Source of the DNA: Spirochaetaceae bacterium
Lineage (GTDB): Bacteria > Spirochaetota > Spirochaetia > DSM-2461
Assembly: GCA_016744925.1 (NCBI GenBank)
Contig: JADGDJ010000018.1
Span: 1 to 37,211 of the forward strand
Reading direction: 5' to 3'
DNA: 37,211 bases
Shown: positions 8,131 through 15,302 of the stretch, one piece after another
Numbering within the stretch: the first letter of the stretch is position 1
Layout: each line of letters opens with the position of its first letter
Notes under the pieces: model-generated
Told to the model about the DNA's origin: nothing
The model's input: only the letters and a program-made list of their open reading frames with translations
Databases searched by the model: none
Translations under genes and position numbers: made by a program

Positions 8131-9258
8131 CTACACTCCTAACGTTAGATGGCTCTCTTTCAATTGTTTTCTTATTTCGATTTTCTGAGGACATTTCGTT
8201 TCGCAGACTCCGCAGTCGGTGCAGGCATCGGCTTTTTTCCCTTTAACAAACTGATTGATACCAATTTCGGTATATCCATCTACAGCAAAATCTTTAATAT
8301 TGTAAACTCTGTAATAATTCATCATTTTGAAAATATGGGGAATATTAACGTCAAAGGGACAGGGCATACAGTAGTTGCATCCTGTACAGTAGAGGTCGGA
8401 AAGTTTGCTGTTTTTCTCCATGACACTGTTGAGTGCTGTTACTTCGTCGGGAGCCAACTCAGATCGCCCTTCAGAAAGTTTGGCATTCTCCTCAACCATG
8501 TTTATATTTTCCATACCCGAAAGAGCGCAATCAATATTTTGATTGGAAAAGACAAAGCGAAGTGCCAGTTCAACACTGCTCTGCACTCCTATATTCAGTT
8601 CTTTTGTCAAATCAGTGGGAAGACCGGAAACACGGCCACCTCCCAGTGGTCCCATGATGATAACACCCAGGCCTTTCTCTTTGGCGTATTCTATAGCCTT
8701 ATTATTGCTTTGATCGATTAGGTTGTACTGGCAGAGGACTGATTCAAAATGTCCCAGATCGACCAGTTTGATCATATTTTCCGGTTTGTCGTGGAAGGAG
8801 AAGGCAATGTGTTTGATCAGTCCCTCTTTTTTGGCTTTTTCTGCTTCGGCCAACCAGCCTGTTTTCTCTTCAATTTTCAGGAACTTCTCGTATCCTATAC
8901 CGTGAAAGTGATAGATGTCGACGTAATCCATATCGAGTCTTTCCAACTGTTGTGTCAGAAATTTAGTGTAATCTCCCGGTTCTTTGACCAGATGGCTGGG
9001 GCATTTTGTCGAGACATAAACCTTGTCCCGAATCGGTTTAAGAGCCTTACCTACAGCGGCTTCACTGAGGAAATCATTGTAGAACCAGGCTGTATCGAAA
9101 TAGTTTACTCCCAATTCAAAAGCCTTTCGAAACATCTCATCGACTTTTTCCTGGTCGATGATTTTATTCTCATCCTTTTCAATCATGGGAAGCCTCATGC
9201 AGCCGAAACCCAGAGAGGAGATATTTATTCCTGTATTACCCAGAGGTCTGTAGATCAT
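8131..9258 (-). CDS. Aldo/keto reductase with C-terminal 2[4Fe-4S] ferredoxin domain
   Basis: A 375-residue protein. Residues 1-280 form an aldo/keto reductase barrel with the catalytic set Asp55, Tyr60, Lys85 and a His in the HFH segment at 117-119. The C-terminus carries two cluster-binding groups: C291, C294, C297, C300 (the last followed by Pro) and C346, C349, C352, C356 in the classical CxxCxxCxxxCP form. This matches a common family of ferredoxin-linked aldo/keto reductases in anaerobes; the substrate is unknown. AAGGTG lies five bases upstream of the ATG. A 107-base gap separates it from the TSUP gene. Confidence 0.88.
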   Translation of the reverse strand: MIYRPLGNTGINISSLGFGCMRLPMIEKDENKIIDQEKVDEMFRKAFELGVNYFDTAWFYNDFLSEAAVGKALKPIRDKVYVSTKCPSHLVKEPGDYTKFLTQQLERLDMDYVDIYHFHGIGYEKFLKIEEKTGWLAEAEKAKKEGLIKHIAFSFHDKPENMIKLVDLGHFESVLCQYNLIDQSNNKAIEYAKEKGLGVIIMGPLGGGRVSGLPTDLTKELNIGVQSSVELALRFVFSNQNIDCALSGMENINMVEENAKLSEGRSELAPDEVTALNSVMEKNSKLSDLYCTGCNYCMPCPFDVNIPHIFKMMNYYRVYNIKDFAVDGYTEIGINQFVKGKKADACTDCGVCETKCPQKIEIRKQLKESHLTLGV

Positions 9259-9329
9259 CTGTACACCTTATTCGAATGGAGTTTTTGTCAATGGAGAAAT
9301 AGTAGCATGTTTAAAGGACCGGATAAAGC

Positions 9330-9359
9330 TTGTTTTAAAACAATAAGAGACTGTATAAT
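9330..9359 (+). promoter_or_regulatory. Candidate sbcB promoter giving a near-leaderless transcript
   Basis: TTGTTT (9330-9335) and a perfect TATAAT (9354-9359) are 18 bases apart. The ATG of the exonuclease gene begins only nine bases after the -10 box, so the expected transcription start is two or three bases before the ATG. No SD is visible. Confidence 0.45.
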
Positions 9360-9368
9360 CTTATCAAT

Positions 9369-10826
9369 ATGAATCAGACAATATTGTGGTACGATATAGA
9401 AACCTTCGGCAGAGATTCCGCCTGGGATAAAGTGGCTCAGTTCGCAGCCGTAAGAACAGACAGTAATTTTGAACCAATAGGAGATCCGACGGTTCTCTAT
9501 TGTAAAATAACTCCCGATTATGTTCCCGATCCCATGGCCTGCCTCATCACAGGGATCAGCCCTCAGGAGACTCTCGAAAAGGGGCTTACGGAATATGAGT
9601 TTATAAAAGCGATCAATCAACAATTTCTCAGGCCGGGGACCTGTGTCGCCGGATACAACAGCATCCGTTTTGACGATGAGTTTATGCGCAATCTCTACTA
9701 CAGAAATTTCTATGATCCCTATGTGCGCGAATGGTCCGGTGGGAATAGCCGCTGGGACATCATCGATCTGCTCAGAATGACTCATGATCTCAGACCAGAA
9801 GGTATAAATTGGCCTGTTAACGAAGAGGGGAGACCGGTTTTTAAACTGGAGGAACTGACTAAAGCCAATGGCTTGAGTCATAAAAATGCTCATGACGCAT
9901 TGTCTGACGTCTATGCCACTATTGATCTGGCAAAACTGATTCATGAAAAACAACCAAAGCTTTTCAAATATTATTTTAAACTTCGGAAAAAGAACGAAGT
10001 GGCTACCATGATAGATCTCCACAATCCCAAACCGCTTATACACACATCTTCCATGTTTACAAACGGCAAAGGGTGTACGGGTATTGTTCTGCCTCTTACG
10101 GTTGACCCCAATAACAGAAACTGCATACTTTCATACGATCTCTCAGAAGATCCTGCACCACTGCTGGACCTGTCGGTCGAAGAGATTCAGAAGAGAATAT
10201 TTACAAGGCACGATCAGATGCCCGACGGGGTCAAGCGAATTCCCGTAAAGGGGATTCATTTGAACAAATGCCCCGCCGTAGCACCTTTCAATACCCTGAC
10301 GGAAGAAAATGCCCTCCGTCTGGGACTGGATATAAAAACCTCACTGGAAAACTTTGAAAAACTTAAAAAAGGGGAAAATCTGATTCAGAAACTGCACAAG
10401 GTTTATGACAGCAGGATTCTCTCTGAAAAAACCGATCCGGACTTTCAGATTTACAGTGGTGGATTTTTTCTTGATGACGATAAAAAAGCTTTCCGTGAGA
10501 TTCACAAAAGATCCGGTAAGGATATTTTCAAAGGGGATCTCGTTTTTGAAGATCCCCGTGTTCCCGAAATGCTCAGGCGTTTTCAGGGGAGAAATTTTCC
10601 CGAAACTATGAGCGAAGAGGAAAAAAAGAGGTGGATTAGCTTCTGTGCCGGTAGAATCCTCATGCCTCCCGTCGATGGAGAGACCTCGGATTTTGGTGAA
10701 TTCAACAAAAGACTTGAGTCGTATAAAAAAAGTCATCAGCTCTCGGCCGGAGAGAAAATGGTTATTAAAGCTTTAAGCGAATATTCTGATTATCTGAAAA
10801 AAGAAATTCTCGATTATAGCGAATAA
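9369..10826 (+). CDS. sbcB: Exonuclease I, 3'-5' single-strand DNA exonuclease
   Basis: A 485-residue protein matching exonuclease I throughout. The DEDDh catalytic residues are Asp9, Glu11, Asp102, His175 and Asp180, at the same relative spacing as in the E. coli enzyme (all shifted by six). The C-terminal SH3-like and helical regions, including GRNFPETMS-type and YSDYLKK segments, are present. The enzyme degrades single-stranded DNA 3' to 5' in recombination and mismatch repair. The gene stands alone. Its stop codon directly abuts the stop codon of the convergent membrane-protein gene. Confidence 0.95.
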   Translation: MNQTILWYDIETFGRDSAWDKVAQFAAVRTDSNFEPIGDPTVLYCKITPDYVPDPMACLITGISPQETLEKGLTEYEFIKAINQQFLRPGTCVAGYNSIRFDDEFMRNLYYRNFYDPYVREWSGGNSRWDIIDLLRMTHDLRPEGINWPVNEEGRPVFKLEELTKANGLSHKNAHDALSDVYATIDLAKLIHEKQPKLFKYYFKLRKKNEVATMIDLHNPKPLIHTSSMFTNGKGCTGIVLPLTVDPNNRNCILSYDLSEDPAPLLDLSVEEIQKRIFTRHDQMPDGVKRIPVKGIHLNKCPAVAPFNTLTEENALRLGLDIKTSLENFEKLKKGENLIQKLHKVYDSRILSEKTDPDFQIYSGGFFLDDDKKAFREIHKRSGKDIFKGDLVFEDPRVPEMLRRFQGRNFPETMSEEEKKRWISFCAGRILMPPVDGETSDFGEFNKRLESYKKSHQLSAGEKMVIKALSEYSDYLKKEILDYSE

Positions 10827-11303
10827 CTACTTGTTCTCTTTATCATTGTAATGATCAGGATAGAGTTTCTGCGCACAATCGGGACACAATCCATGGCTGA
10901 ATTCTGCTTCGCTGTGTTCTTTCACATAAACTTCTACCTGATGCCAGTATCCCTCATCATCTCGGATCATCTTACAGGACGCGCAAATAGGGAGAATCCC
11001 CTTTAGCTGTTTTATTTCTGCAATTGCTTCTTCCAGTTTTGTATTTTTCTTTTGCAGCAGAAGGGATGCTGTTCGGAATTCTCTCATCCTTCGTCCGATA
11101 AATATAATAAGCGCAATAGATAGAAATATAGCTACCGTAATGAGTTCGTCCAGTTCGTATTTTTCATGAGACCTGGAGAATGATACAATTTTTTCGAGGA
11201 TATCAACTTGTGACGAAAATAAATAAACCAGAATGCTCAAAACAGCAATAATCATCATTTCGATTCCCTGTTTGGGTGGTTTGATTTTCTCTTTGTAACT
11301 CAT
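10827..11303 (-). CDS. Two-TM membrane protein with coiled coil and Cys-pair C-terminal motif
   Basis: About 158 residues. Hydrophobic segments at about 16-32 and 53-70 are followed by a coiled-coil-like stretch (75-103) and a conserved-looking tail with CASC (C107, C110), the RDDEGYW segment, FSHG and CPDC (C140, C143). I know this tail from the C-termini of PAS-type sensor proteins, where the four cysteines could hold a metal. Here there is no kinase or output domain, so it may be a stand-alone sensor or adaptor. The start could be this ATG or the TTG one codon earlier; AGGAG lies 12 or 9 bases upstream. Confidence 0.6.
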   Translation of the reverse strand: MSYKEKIKPPKQGIEMMIIAVLSILVYLFSSQVDILEKIVSFSRSHEKYELDELITVAIFLSIALIIFIGRRMREFRTASLLLQKKNTKLEEAIAEIKQLKGILPICASCKMIRDDEGYWHQVEVYVKEHSEAEFSHGLCPDCAQKLYPDHYNDKENK

Positions 11304-11349
11304 CAATATTTTAAACTCCTATAATAAAATAATAATGTCCTTTTCAGGA

Positions 11350-11378
11350 AAAAAAAAGGGGACAGCCCTGGCTGTCCC
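11350..11378 (-). terminator. Intrinsic terminator after the small paralogue pair
   Basis: An 8-bp perfect stem (GGGACAGC / GCTGTCCC, 11359-11366 with 11371-11378) with a four-base loop is followed on the minus strand by a C and a T-run (the A-run at 11349-11357). It ends transcription of the gene at 11408-11608. Confidence 0.8.
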
Positions 11379-11407
11379 GATTATCTATTCAAATGTTGGG
11401 TTTATAC

Positions 11408-11608
11408 TCAAGCAATCTCGAGTAATTTGGTGCCTTTGGAAACCATCACATTTCCAGCACCTGTGAGAATGGATTTTACAATCCCATTCTTCTTATTGTT
11501 GTCCTTAGACAATTCTTTTCTCATTTTTTCACTTTCGTAAAAGTCCATCAGTTCTTTACCTTTTAGTTTTGCAAGGTAAAGTGCGTAATAATCCGTGTCA
11601 TTAAACAT
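11408..11608 (-). CDS. Small hypothetical protein, paralogue of the upstream gene
   Basis: A 66-residue protein of unknown function. The ATG at 11608 has AAGGA seven bases upstream; a longer frame from 11629 lacks this. It aligns end to end with the 67-residue product of the neighbouring gene: both start M-x2-D-x2-Y, have a charged middle, and end in a glycine-spaced hydrophobic stretch (ILTGAGNVMVSKGTKLLEIA here, ILQETGKALITGGNRLLKIA there). The C-terminus could be an amphipathic or membrane-seeking helix. It is followed by a strong terminator and has none before it, so it is cotranscribed with its paralogue. Confidence 0.6.
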   Translation of the reverse strand: MFNDTDYYALYLAKLKGKELMDFYESEKMRKELSKDNNKKNGIVKSILTGAGNVMVSKGTKLLEIA

Positions 11609-11693
11609 ACGACCATCCTTTGGATGCATGTGAGATCGTTCCTCAGAACTTCGTTCTTCCGGTACGACTCATAGCCGTGCCTGAATTTTCGCT

Positions 11694-11897
11694 TCAGGCG
11701 ATTTTTAGAAGGCGGTTACCACCTGTGATAAGTGCCTTTCCCGTTTCTTGTAAGATGAATGTGACAGCTTTACTGTGCTTTTGAGACCTTTCTTTTTTTA
11801 AGATGGAGGCCATTCTCAGTTGGTTTGCTGTTTCATGAAAATCTTCCATTTTCATCTTGGTCATTAGTAGTGTTTCATAAGTGTTGTCAATCAGCAT
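11694..11897 (-). CDS. Small hypothetical protein, first of a paralogous pair
   Basis: A 67-residue protein, MLIDNTYETLLMTKM at its start. The ATG at 11897 is chosen because AGGAG lies six bases upstream (11904-11908); a longer frame from 11951 would start inside a terminator hairpin. The C-terminal 24 residues match the partner gene's end in spacing and key residues (G, LL, IA). No known domain is recognised. A terminator-like hairpin ends only about 18 bases before its SD, leaving no obvious room for a promoter, so expression may depend on readthrough. Confidence 0.6.
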   Translation of the reverse strand: MLIDNTYETLLMTKMKMEDFHETANQLRMASILKKERSQKHSKAVTFILQETGKALITGGNRLLKIA

Positions 11898-11925
11898 TCT
11901 CTTCTCCTGATAATGTGAGGCCGAT

Positions 11926-11964
11926 AAAAAAAACCGCATAACTTCGTCCATGAAGTCTATGCGG
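11926..11964 (-). terminator. Terminator or attenuator just upstream of the small gene pair
   Basis: On the minus strand CCGCATA (11964-11958) pairs with TATGCGG (11940-11934), extended by an ACTTC/GAAGT inner stem, and is followed by eight T (A-run 11926-11933). It lies in the leader of the gene starting at 11897, so it may act as an attenuator and not merely as a second terminator. Confidence 0.7.
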
Positions 11965-11990
11965 CTTTATCCAGTAATTTTCCCGGGTAT

Positions 11991-12023
11991 AAAAAAAGCC
12001 GCAGCCATTGTAATGGCTGCGGC
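11991..12023 (-). terminator. Strong intrinsic terminator after the 21-codon ORF
   Basis: A 12-bp perfect stem (GCCGCAGCCATT at 11998-12009 with its complement at 12012-12023) is followed on the minus strand by seven T. It lies 25 bases after the stop of the 21-codon ORF. Confidence 0.85.
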
Positions 12024-12047
12024 GTGGTTGCAAATTATTATAAATCG

Positions 12048-12113
12048 CTAACAACGGACAGGCGCATTACTATATTCAATGTCAAATGTGTAAAATGATT
12101 TGTGTATATTCAT
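12048..12113 (-). CDS. Putative 21-residue peptide gene
   Basis: A 21-codon frame, too short for ordinary gene finding, beginning MNIHKSFYTFDIEY and ending in Cys then TAG. AAGGAG (12123-12128) lies nine bases before the ATG, a TTTACA-17-TATCAA promoter-like pair lies upstream, and a strong terminator follows. The complete transcription-unit layout argues for a real small gene. The sequence has no signal peptide and no family I recognise. A leader peptide, a signalling peptide or a small-RNA gene with an incidental frame are all possible. Confidence 0.45.
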   Translation of the reverse strand: MNIHKSFYTFDIEYSNAPVRC

Positions 12114-12215
12114 TAACCTGTTCTCCTTGTTTAGTTTTGATAATCCAAGTATCGATCGTTGTAAAAAAATAGTAAAGGGTACTAATTAATTATAAACAAT
12201 TATTCCGTAATATTT

Positions 12216-13580
12216 TTAATTTCCCATTATATTCAGCAATCTGAAATAGTTCGTATCGAGCTCGATCAATTCCCGATTCATAAGAATAATATTGGAATAA
12301 TGGCTGATTTGACGAAGGATATAGTCTTTCTCATCGCCGTAACCGGATCTCCATTCTTTATCTTTCTGATCAATTATGAGCAAATCTGTCTGGATCTTCT
12401 CTTTGTAGAAGTCGAGGTTCAGCTGGTTTAATTCCATATCCCGGAGAGCTTGTCTTATTATTTTTTCCATCTCTTCACTTCCTGACTCATAAGAAGCTCT
12501 TGCGGCAACTAAATTTTCCTCAGCCGCTTTCGAAGAGGCATACATTCCACCAAAGTCGGCAATGGGAGATTTGATTGCTACAGTCATAGACAGGTTGCCT
12601 CTATTCTTTTCATTCCATCCATTCTGAATCAGGGGGAAATAAGATCCGCTATAGGACAATTCCATATGTAAGGCGAGATCCGGTTTGAAATAATAGCTTC
12701 CCTTCTGAATTTTGTTTTTGTATTCCTCTGTGCTGACATTGTGTCGCATCATGGATAAGTCTCTGTTATTTGTAATGGCAGATCTGTATATCTCCTGCCA
12801 GGATTCCGGAAGTGAAATTTCCAAAAAATTGGTTTCTATCATTATGGGAGTCAGTTCAACACCGGCTAGATAGGTGAGGTTGAGAACCACTTGTTCTATC
12901 TGCAGACTGATCCTGTTTTTCATAAGTTCCGCTTCTTTACTTTTGACCTGTGTATCGAGGAATTCTGTTTGAAGAATCATTCCGTTGTTGAAATTATCTT
13001 CAGCTATAGAAACCAGGCGGGCGGTGAATTCACTCTGTTTCTCCGCTGCGAGCTCTATCTCCTTCATATAGTGCAGAGTCCGGCAATTAATCCTGATTTC
13101 TGTATAGAGCAGCTCGCGCATTTTCATACTGTCCAGAGTTGCGACGGCGGCTCCCTCTTTACCTGCCTGTATAGCATTGTGTATTTTGCCCCAGGTGAAA
13201 ACAGGTTGATCCAGTATAAGCTTGAAATCGTAGTACGAGTTTCCCGACATTTCAAAAGTCGTGTCCTGCGATGGCATGGCTGTTATTGGCCCTCCTAAAC
13301 CGGTGAGGTCCAGATTTCCCAGGGCTCCTGTTTCAACGATCAGTGTTTCAGGGTTTGTCATATAGCTCATTGATGATTCGAAGCTGAAAGTCGGTGCGCC
13401 GGTACTCTTCAGCTCCCGAACTCTGTAATCGGCCGCTTTTTCCCTTGAGGTTTTTTCGCGGAGACGGGAACTGTTTTCAAGAGCCATATGGTAGAGATCA
13501 TCGGCATTGAATAATCGATTTTGTGTTTCGATTGTCTGTGGTAGAGCCAAAAGAATCAGAAGTATAAATAAATATTTCAC
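12216..13580 (-). CDS. TolC-family outer-membrane efflux protein
   Basis: A 454-residue protein with a signal peptide (about residues 1-19) and the long alternating helical and strand pattern of TolC-type outer-membrane channels, in two similar halves (FNADDLYHMALENSSRLRE near the start, and the repeat beginning around ISLPESWQEIYRSAITNNRDL). Such trimers form the exit duct of tripartite RND pumps. The start is a GTG overlapping the TetR stop by four bases (GTGA), so it is coupled to the regulator. The pump's other two parts are encoded divergently at 14262-18379. Confidence 0.88.
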   Translation of the reverse strand: MKYLFILLILLALPQTIETQNRLFNADDLYHMALENSSRLREKTSREKAADYRVRELKSTGAPTFSFESSMSYMTNPETLIVETGALGNLDLTGLGGPITAMPSQDTTFEMSGNSYYDFKLILDQPVFTWGKIHNAIQAGKEGAAVATLDSMKMRELLYTEIRINCRTLHYMKEIELAAEKQSEFTARLVSIAEDNFNNGMILQTEFLDTQVKSKEAELMKNRISLQIEQVVLNLTYLAGVELTPIMIETNFLEISLPESWQEIYRSAITNNRDLSMMRHNVSTEEYKNKIQKGSYYFKPDLALHMELSYSGSYFPLIQNGWNEKNRGNLSMTVAIKSPIADFGGMYASSKAAEENLVAARASYESGSEEMEKIIRQALRDMELNQLNLDFYKEKIQTDLLIIDQKDKEWRSGYGDEKDYILRQISHYSNIILMNRELIELDTNYFRLLNIMGN

Positions 13581-14182
13581 AATTCGGTTTCCTCCAGATC
13601 CCTGTACTCCTCCCTGCCCTGATCGGATAGAACGCCTTCGAGCAGAACATTCTCTATAAAGAAAAACAGGTCGAAGGAGGGATTTTTAATCCCGTACTTC
13701 TTTTCCATATTCATAAATATTTCTATTATTCCCAGTAGAATATAGGGTGGAGTATCATCCTTTAGTTCTTTTCTGAGTATACCTTTGTCCACCCCTTCTT
13801 TCAGAGTTTTAGCGGTGATATTGATGATGTGCTTGCTGAGGACCGGAAAGATGATATTCTGAATTAAAGCGCTTTCCCTGGTGATTTTTGACAGAGGGAA
13901 ATCTCTGGAAAAACTCACTGCTGCAAACCGGATCAGTTTTTTCAGTTTAAAAGTAAAATGGCTTTCTTTGTCATCGGCAATTTTCCACAATTCATCGAGA
14001 ATCAGATCTAGTCTCATCTCAATGGCCTCTTTCATCAGTTCGAATTTGCCGGGAAAATGGTTATAGAGTGTTTTTTTAGTGACTCCCATATAATCGGCTA
14101 TCTCATCCATGGTGAGGTTTTTATATCCTTTTTCAATAAATAATTCCGAAGCTGAGTGGAGGGCTAACTCTCTCTTTGACAT
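13577..14182 (-). CDS. TetR-family repressor of the efflux locus
   Basis: About 201 residues. The N-terminal helix-turn-helix is classical: LTMDEIADYMGVTKKTLYNHF at about 23-43. The start at 14182 is preferred because GGAG lies six bases upstream; the ATG at 14194 has no SD. The C-terminal ligand-binding region is ordinary for the family. The gene is coupled to tolC and divergent from the MFP-RND operon, with an inverted repeat between them, so it likely represses both directions until a pump substrate binds. Confidence 0.88.
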   Translation of the reverse strand: MSKRELALHSASELFIEKGYKNLTMDEIADYMGVTKKTLYNHFPGKFELMKEAIEMRLDLILDELWKIADDKESHFTFKLKKLIRFAAVSFSRDFPLSKITRESALIQNIIFPVLSKHIINITAKTLKEGVDKGILRKELKDDTPPYILLGIIEIFMNMEKKYGIKNPSFDLFFFIENVLLEGVLSDQGREEYRDLEETEL

Positions 14183-14198
14183 TTGAATCTCCATATAT

Positions 14199-14215
14199 TA
14201 CACTATTGTAGTGTA
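14199..14215. promoter_or_regulatory. Inverted repeat, likely operator of the efflux TetR regulator
   Basis: TACACTA-TTG-TAGTGTA is a perfect 7-bp inverted repeat with a three-base centre, in the intergenic region between the TetR gene and the MFP gene. A further AGTGTA half-site follows at 14219-14224. Position and symmetry suit a TetR dimer. Confidence 0.65.
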
Positions 14216-14261
14216 TAAAGTGTAAAAATAGAACCCCAATCAAGAGAGAGAGAGGAATGTA

Positions 14262-15302
14262 ATGTCCGGAAAAAATTATTTGGGAAAATCAATCGTATTG
14301 ATTGTTATTGCTCTTCTGGCGGCTCTCTTGATCTTCTCCACTGCAAAAAAAGGAAGAGCCATATCTTCTGAACTGGTCATGCCTGTAAAAATAATTTTAG
14401 CAGAGAAGGGTGATCTGCAGAAACTACTCAGGATCAGCGGTTTTATCGAAAGTGATACAATGGTTACTGTTTTCCCCCGAATCGGCGGCACTCTTACAGA
14501 ACTCTATCTGGAAATGGGAGACCCCGTTGAAGAGAATCAGATCATAGCCGAGATTGATAGCGAACCATATCAACTGGCTTTCAATCAGGCTAAAGCGGCA
14601 TTTCTGGCTGCGGAATCCACTTTTAAAAGAGTTTCTAGCCTCTATTCCACTAAGAGTGTCTCTCAGCAGAACTACGATGAGGCGAAAGCCAATTACGATG
14701 CTTTAAAATCCTCTTCTGAACTGGCTCTGCTGAATCTTAGTTACACAAGCTTAAAATCATCTATATCGGGTGTTGTTCTCGAAAAACATGTCTCACGGGG
14801 AGCCATGGTGGCTCCACAGATCCCGGTTGTTACGATCGGAGATATTTACAATCTGAAAGTGAACTGCGGCATTCCGGAAATTCACTACTCTTTTTTTACT
14901 GATAATATGAAAGAGATGAAACTCATGTTGTCTGTTCCCGCCCTGCAAAATCAGAAGTTTAAAGGAAAAATTAGTAACATCGCTCCGTTTATATCGTCTC
15001 AGACAAGGAATTTTATTGTAAAATGCGAAGTTGTCGATGATCAATCATTGCTTCGTCCGGGCATGTTCTCCTATGTGGATTTTGTACTGGAAGAAAAAGA
15101 GCAGATCTACTATCTTCCCTTTAAAACGCTCTCAAGGGGAGAGGAATTGTGGTATGCCGATGAAGAGAGCAGGGCTAGAATGGTCCAATTTACACCGCAA
15201 TTCAGCAATGATGAATTTTTTCAGATCCCCGAAGATTTATCAGACCGGAAGTTTATCATAGAAGGTCAGAGTTTTCTCAAAGAGGGAATAGCCATCAGAT
15301 GA
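14262..15302 (+). CDS. RND efflux membrane fusion protein (HlyD/AcrA type)
   Basis: A 346-residue periplasmic adaptor. An N-terminal membrane anchor (about 10-27) precedes a split barrel-sandwich (lipoyl) domain around residues 66-100 and 165-195, with a short helical hairpin between (about 105-160), then beta-barrel and proximal domains. It links the inner-membrane pump to the TolC channel. A purine-rich SD precedes the ATG, and the 3' end overlaps the RND gene by four bases (ATGA). Confidence 0.9.
   Translation: MSGKNYLGKSIVLIVIALLAALLIFSTAKKGRAISSELVMPVKIILAEKGDLQKLLRISGFIESDTMVTVFPRIGGTLTELYLEMGDPVEENQIIAEIDSEPYQLAFNQAKAAFLAAESTFKRVSSLYSTKSVSQQNYDEAKANYDALKSSSELALLNLSYTSLKSSISGVVLEKHVSRGAMVAPQIPVVTIGDIYNLKVNCGIPEIHYSFFTDNMKEMKLMLSVPALQNQKFKGKISNIAPFISSQTRNFIVKCEVVDDQSLLRPGMFSYVDFVLEEKEQIYYLPFKTLSRGEELWYADEESRARMVQFTPQFSNDEFFQIPEDLSDRKFIIEGQSFLKEGIAIR

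Noticed and set aside
9288-10043. 251-codon minus-strand frame opposite sbcB
   Set aside because: It is antisense to a fully supported exonuclease I gene and shows no family motifs.
11679-11699. Hairpin GCCTGAA/TTCAGGC as a terminator between the two small paralogues
   Set aside because: The 7-bp stem is not followed by a T-run on the minus strand, so it is unlikely to terminate.
11898-11951. Longer N-terminus for the 67-residue protein, beginning at 11951
   Set aside because: It would start inside the loop of a terminator hairpin and run through its T8 tract; the ATG at 11897 has a well-placed AGGAG.
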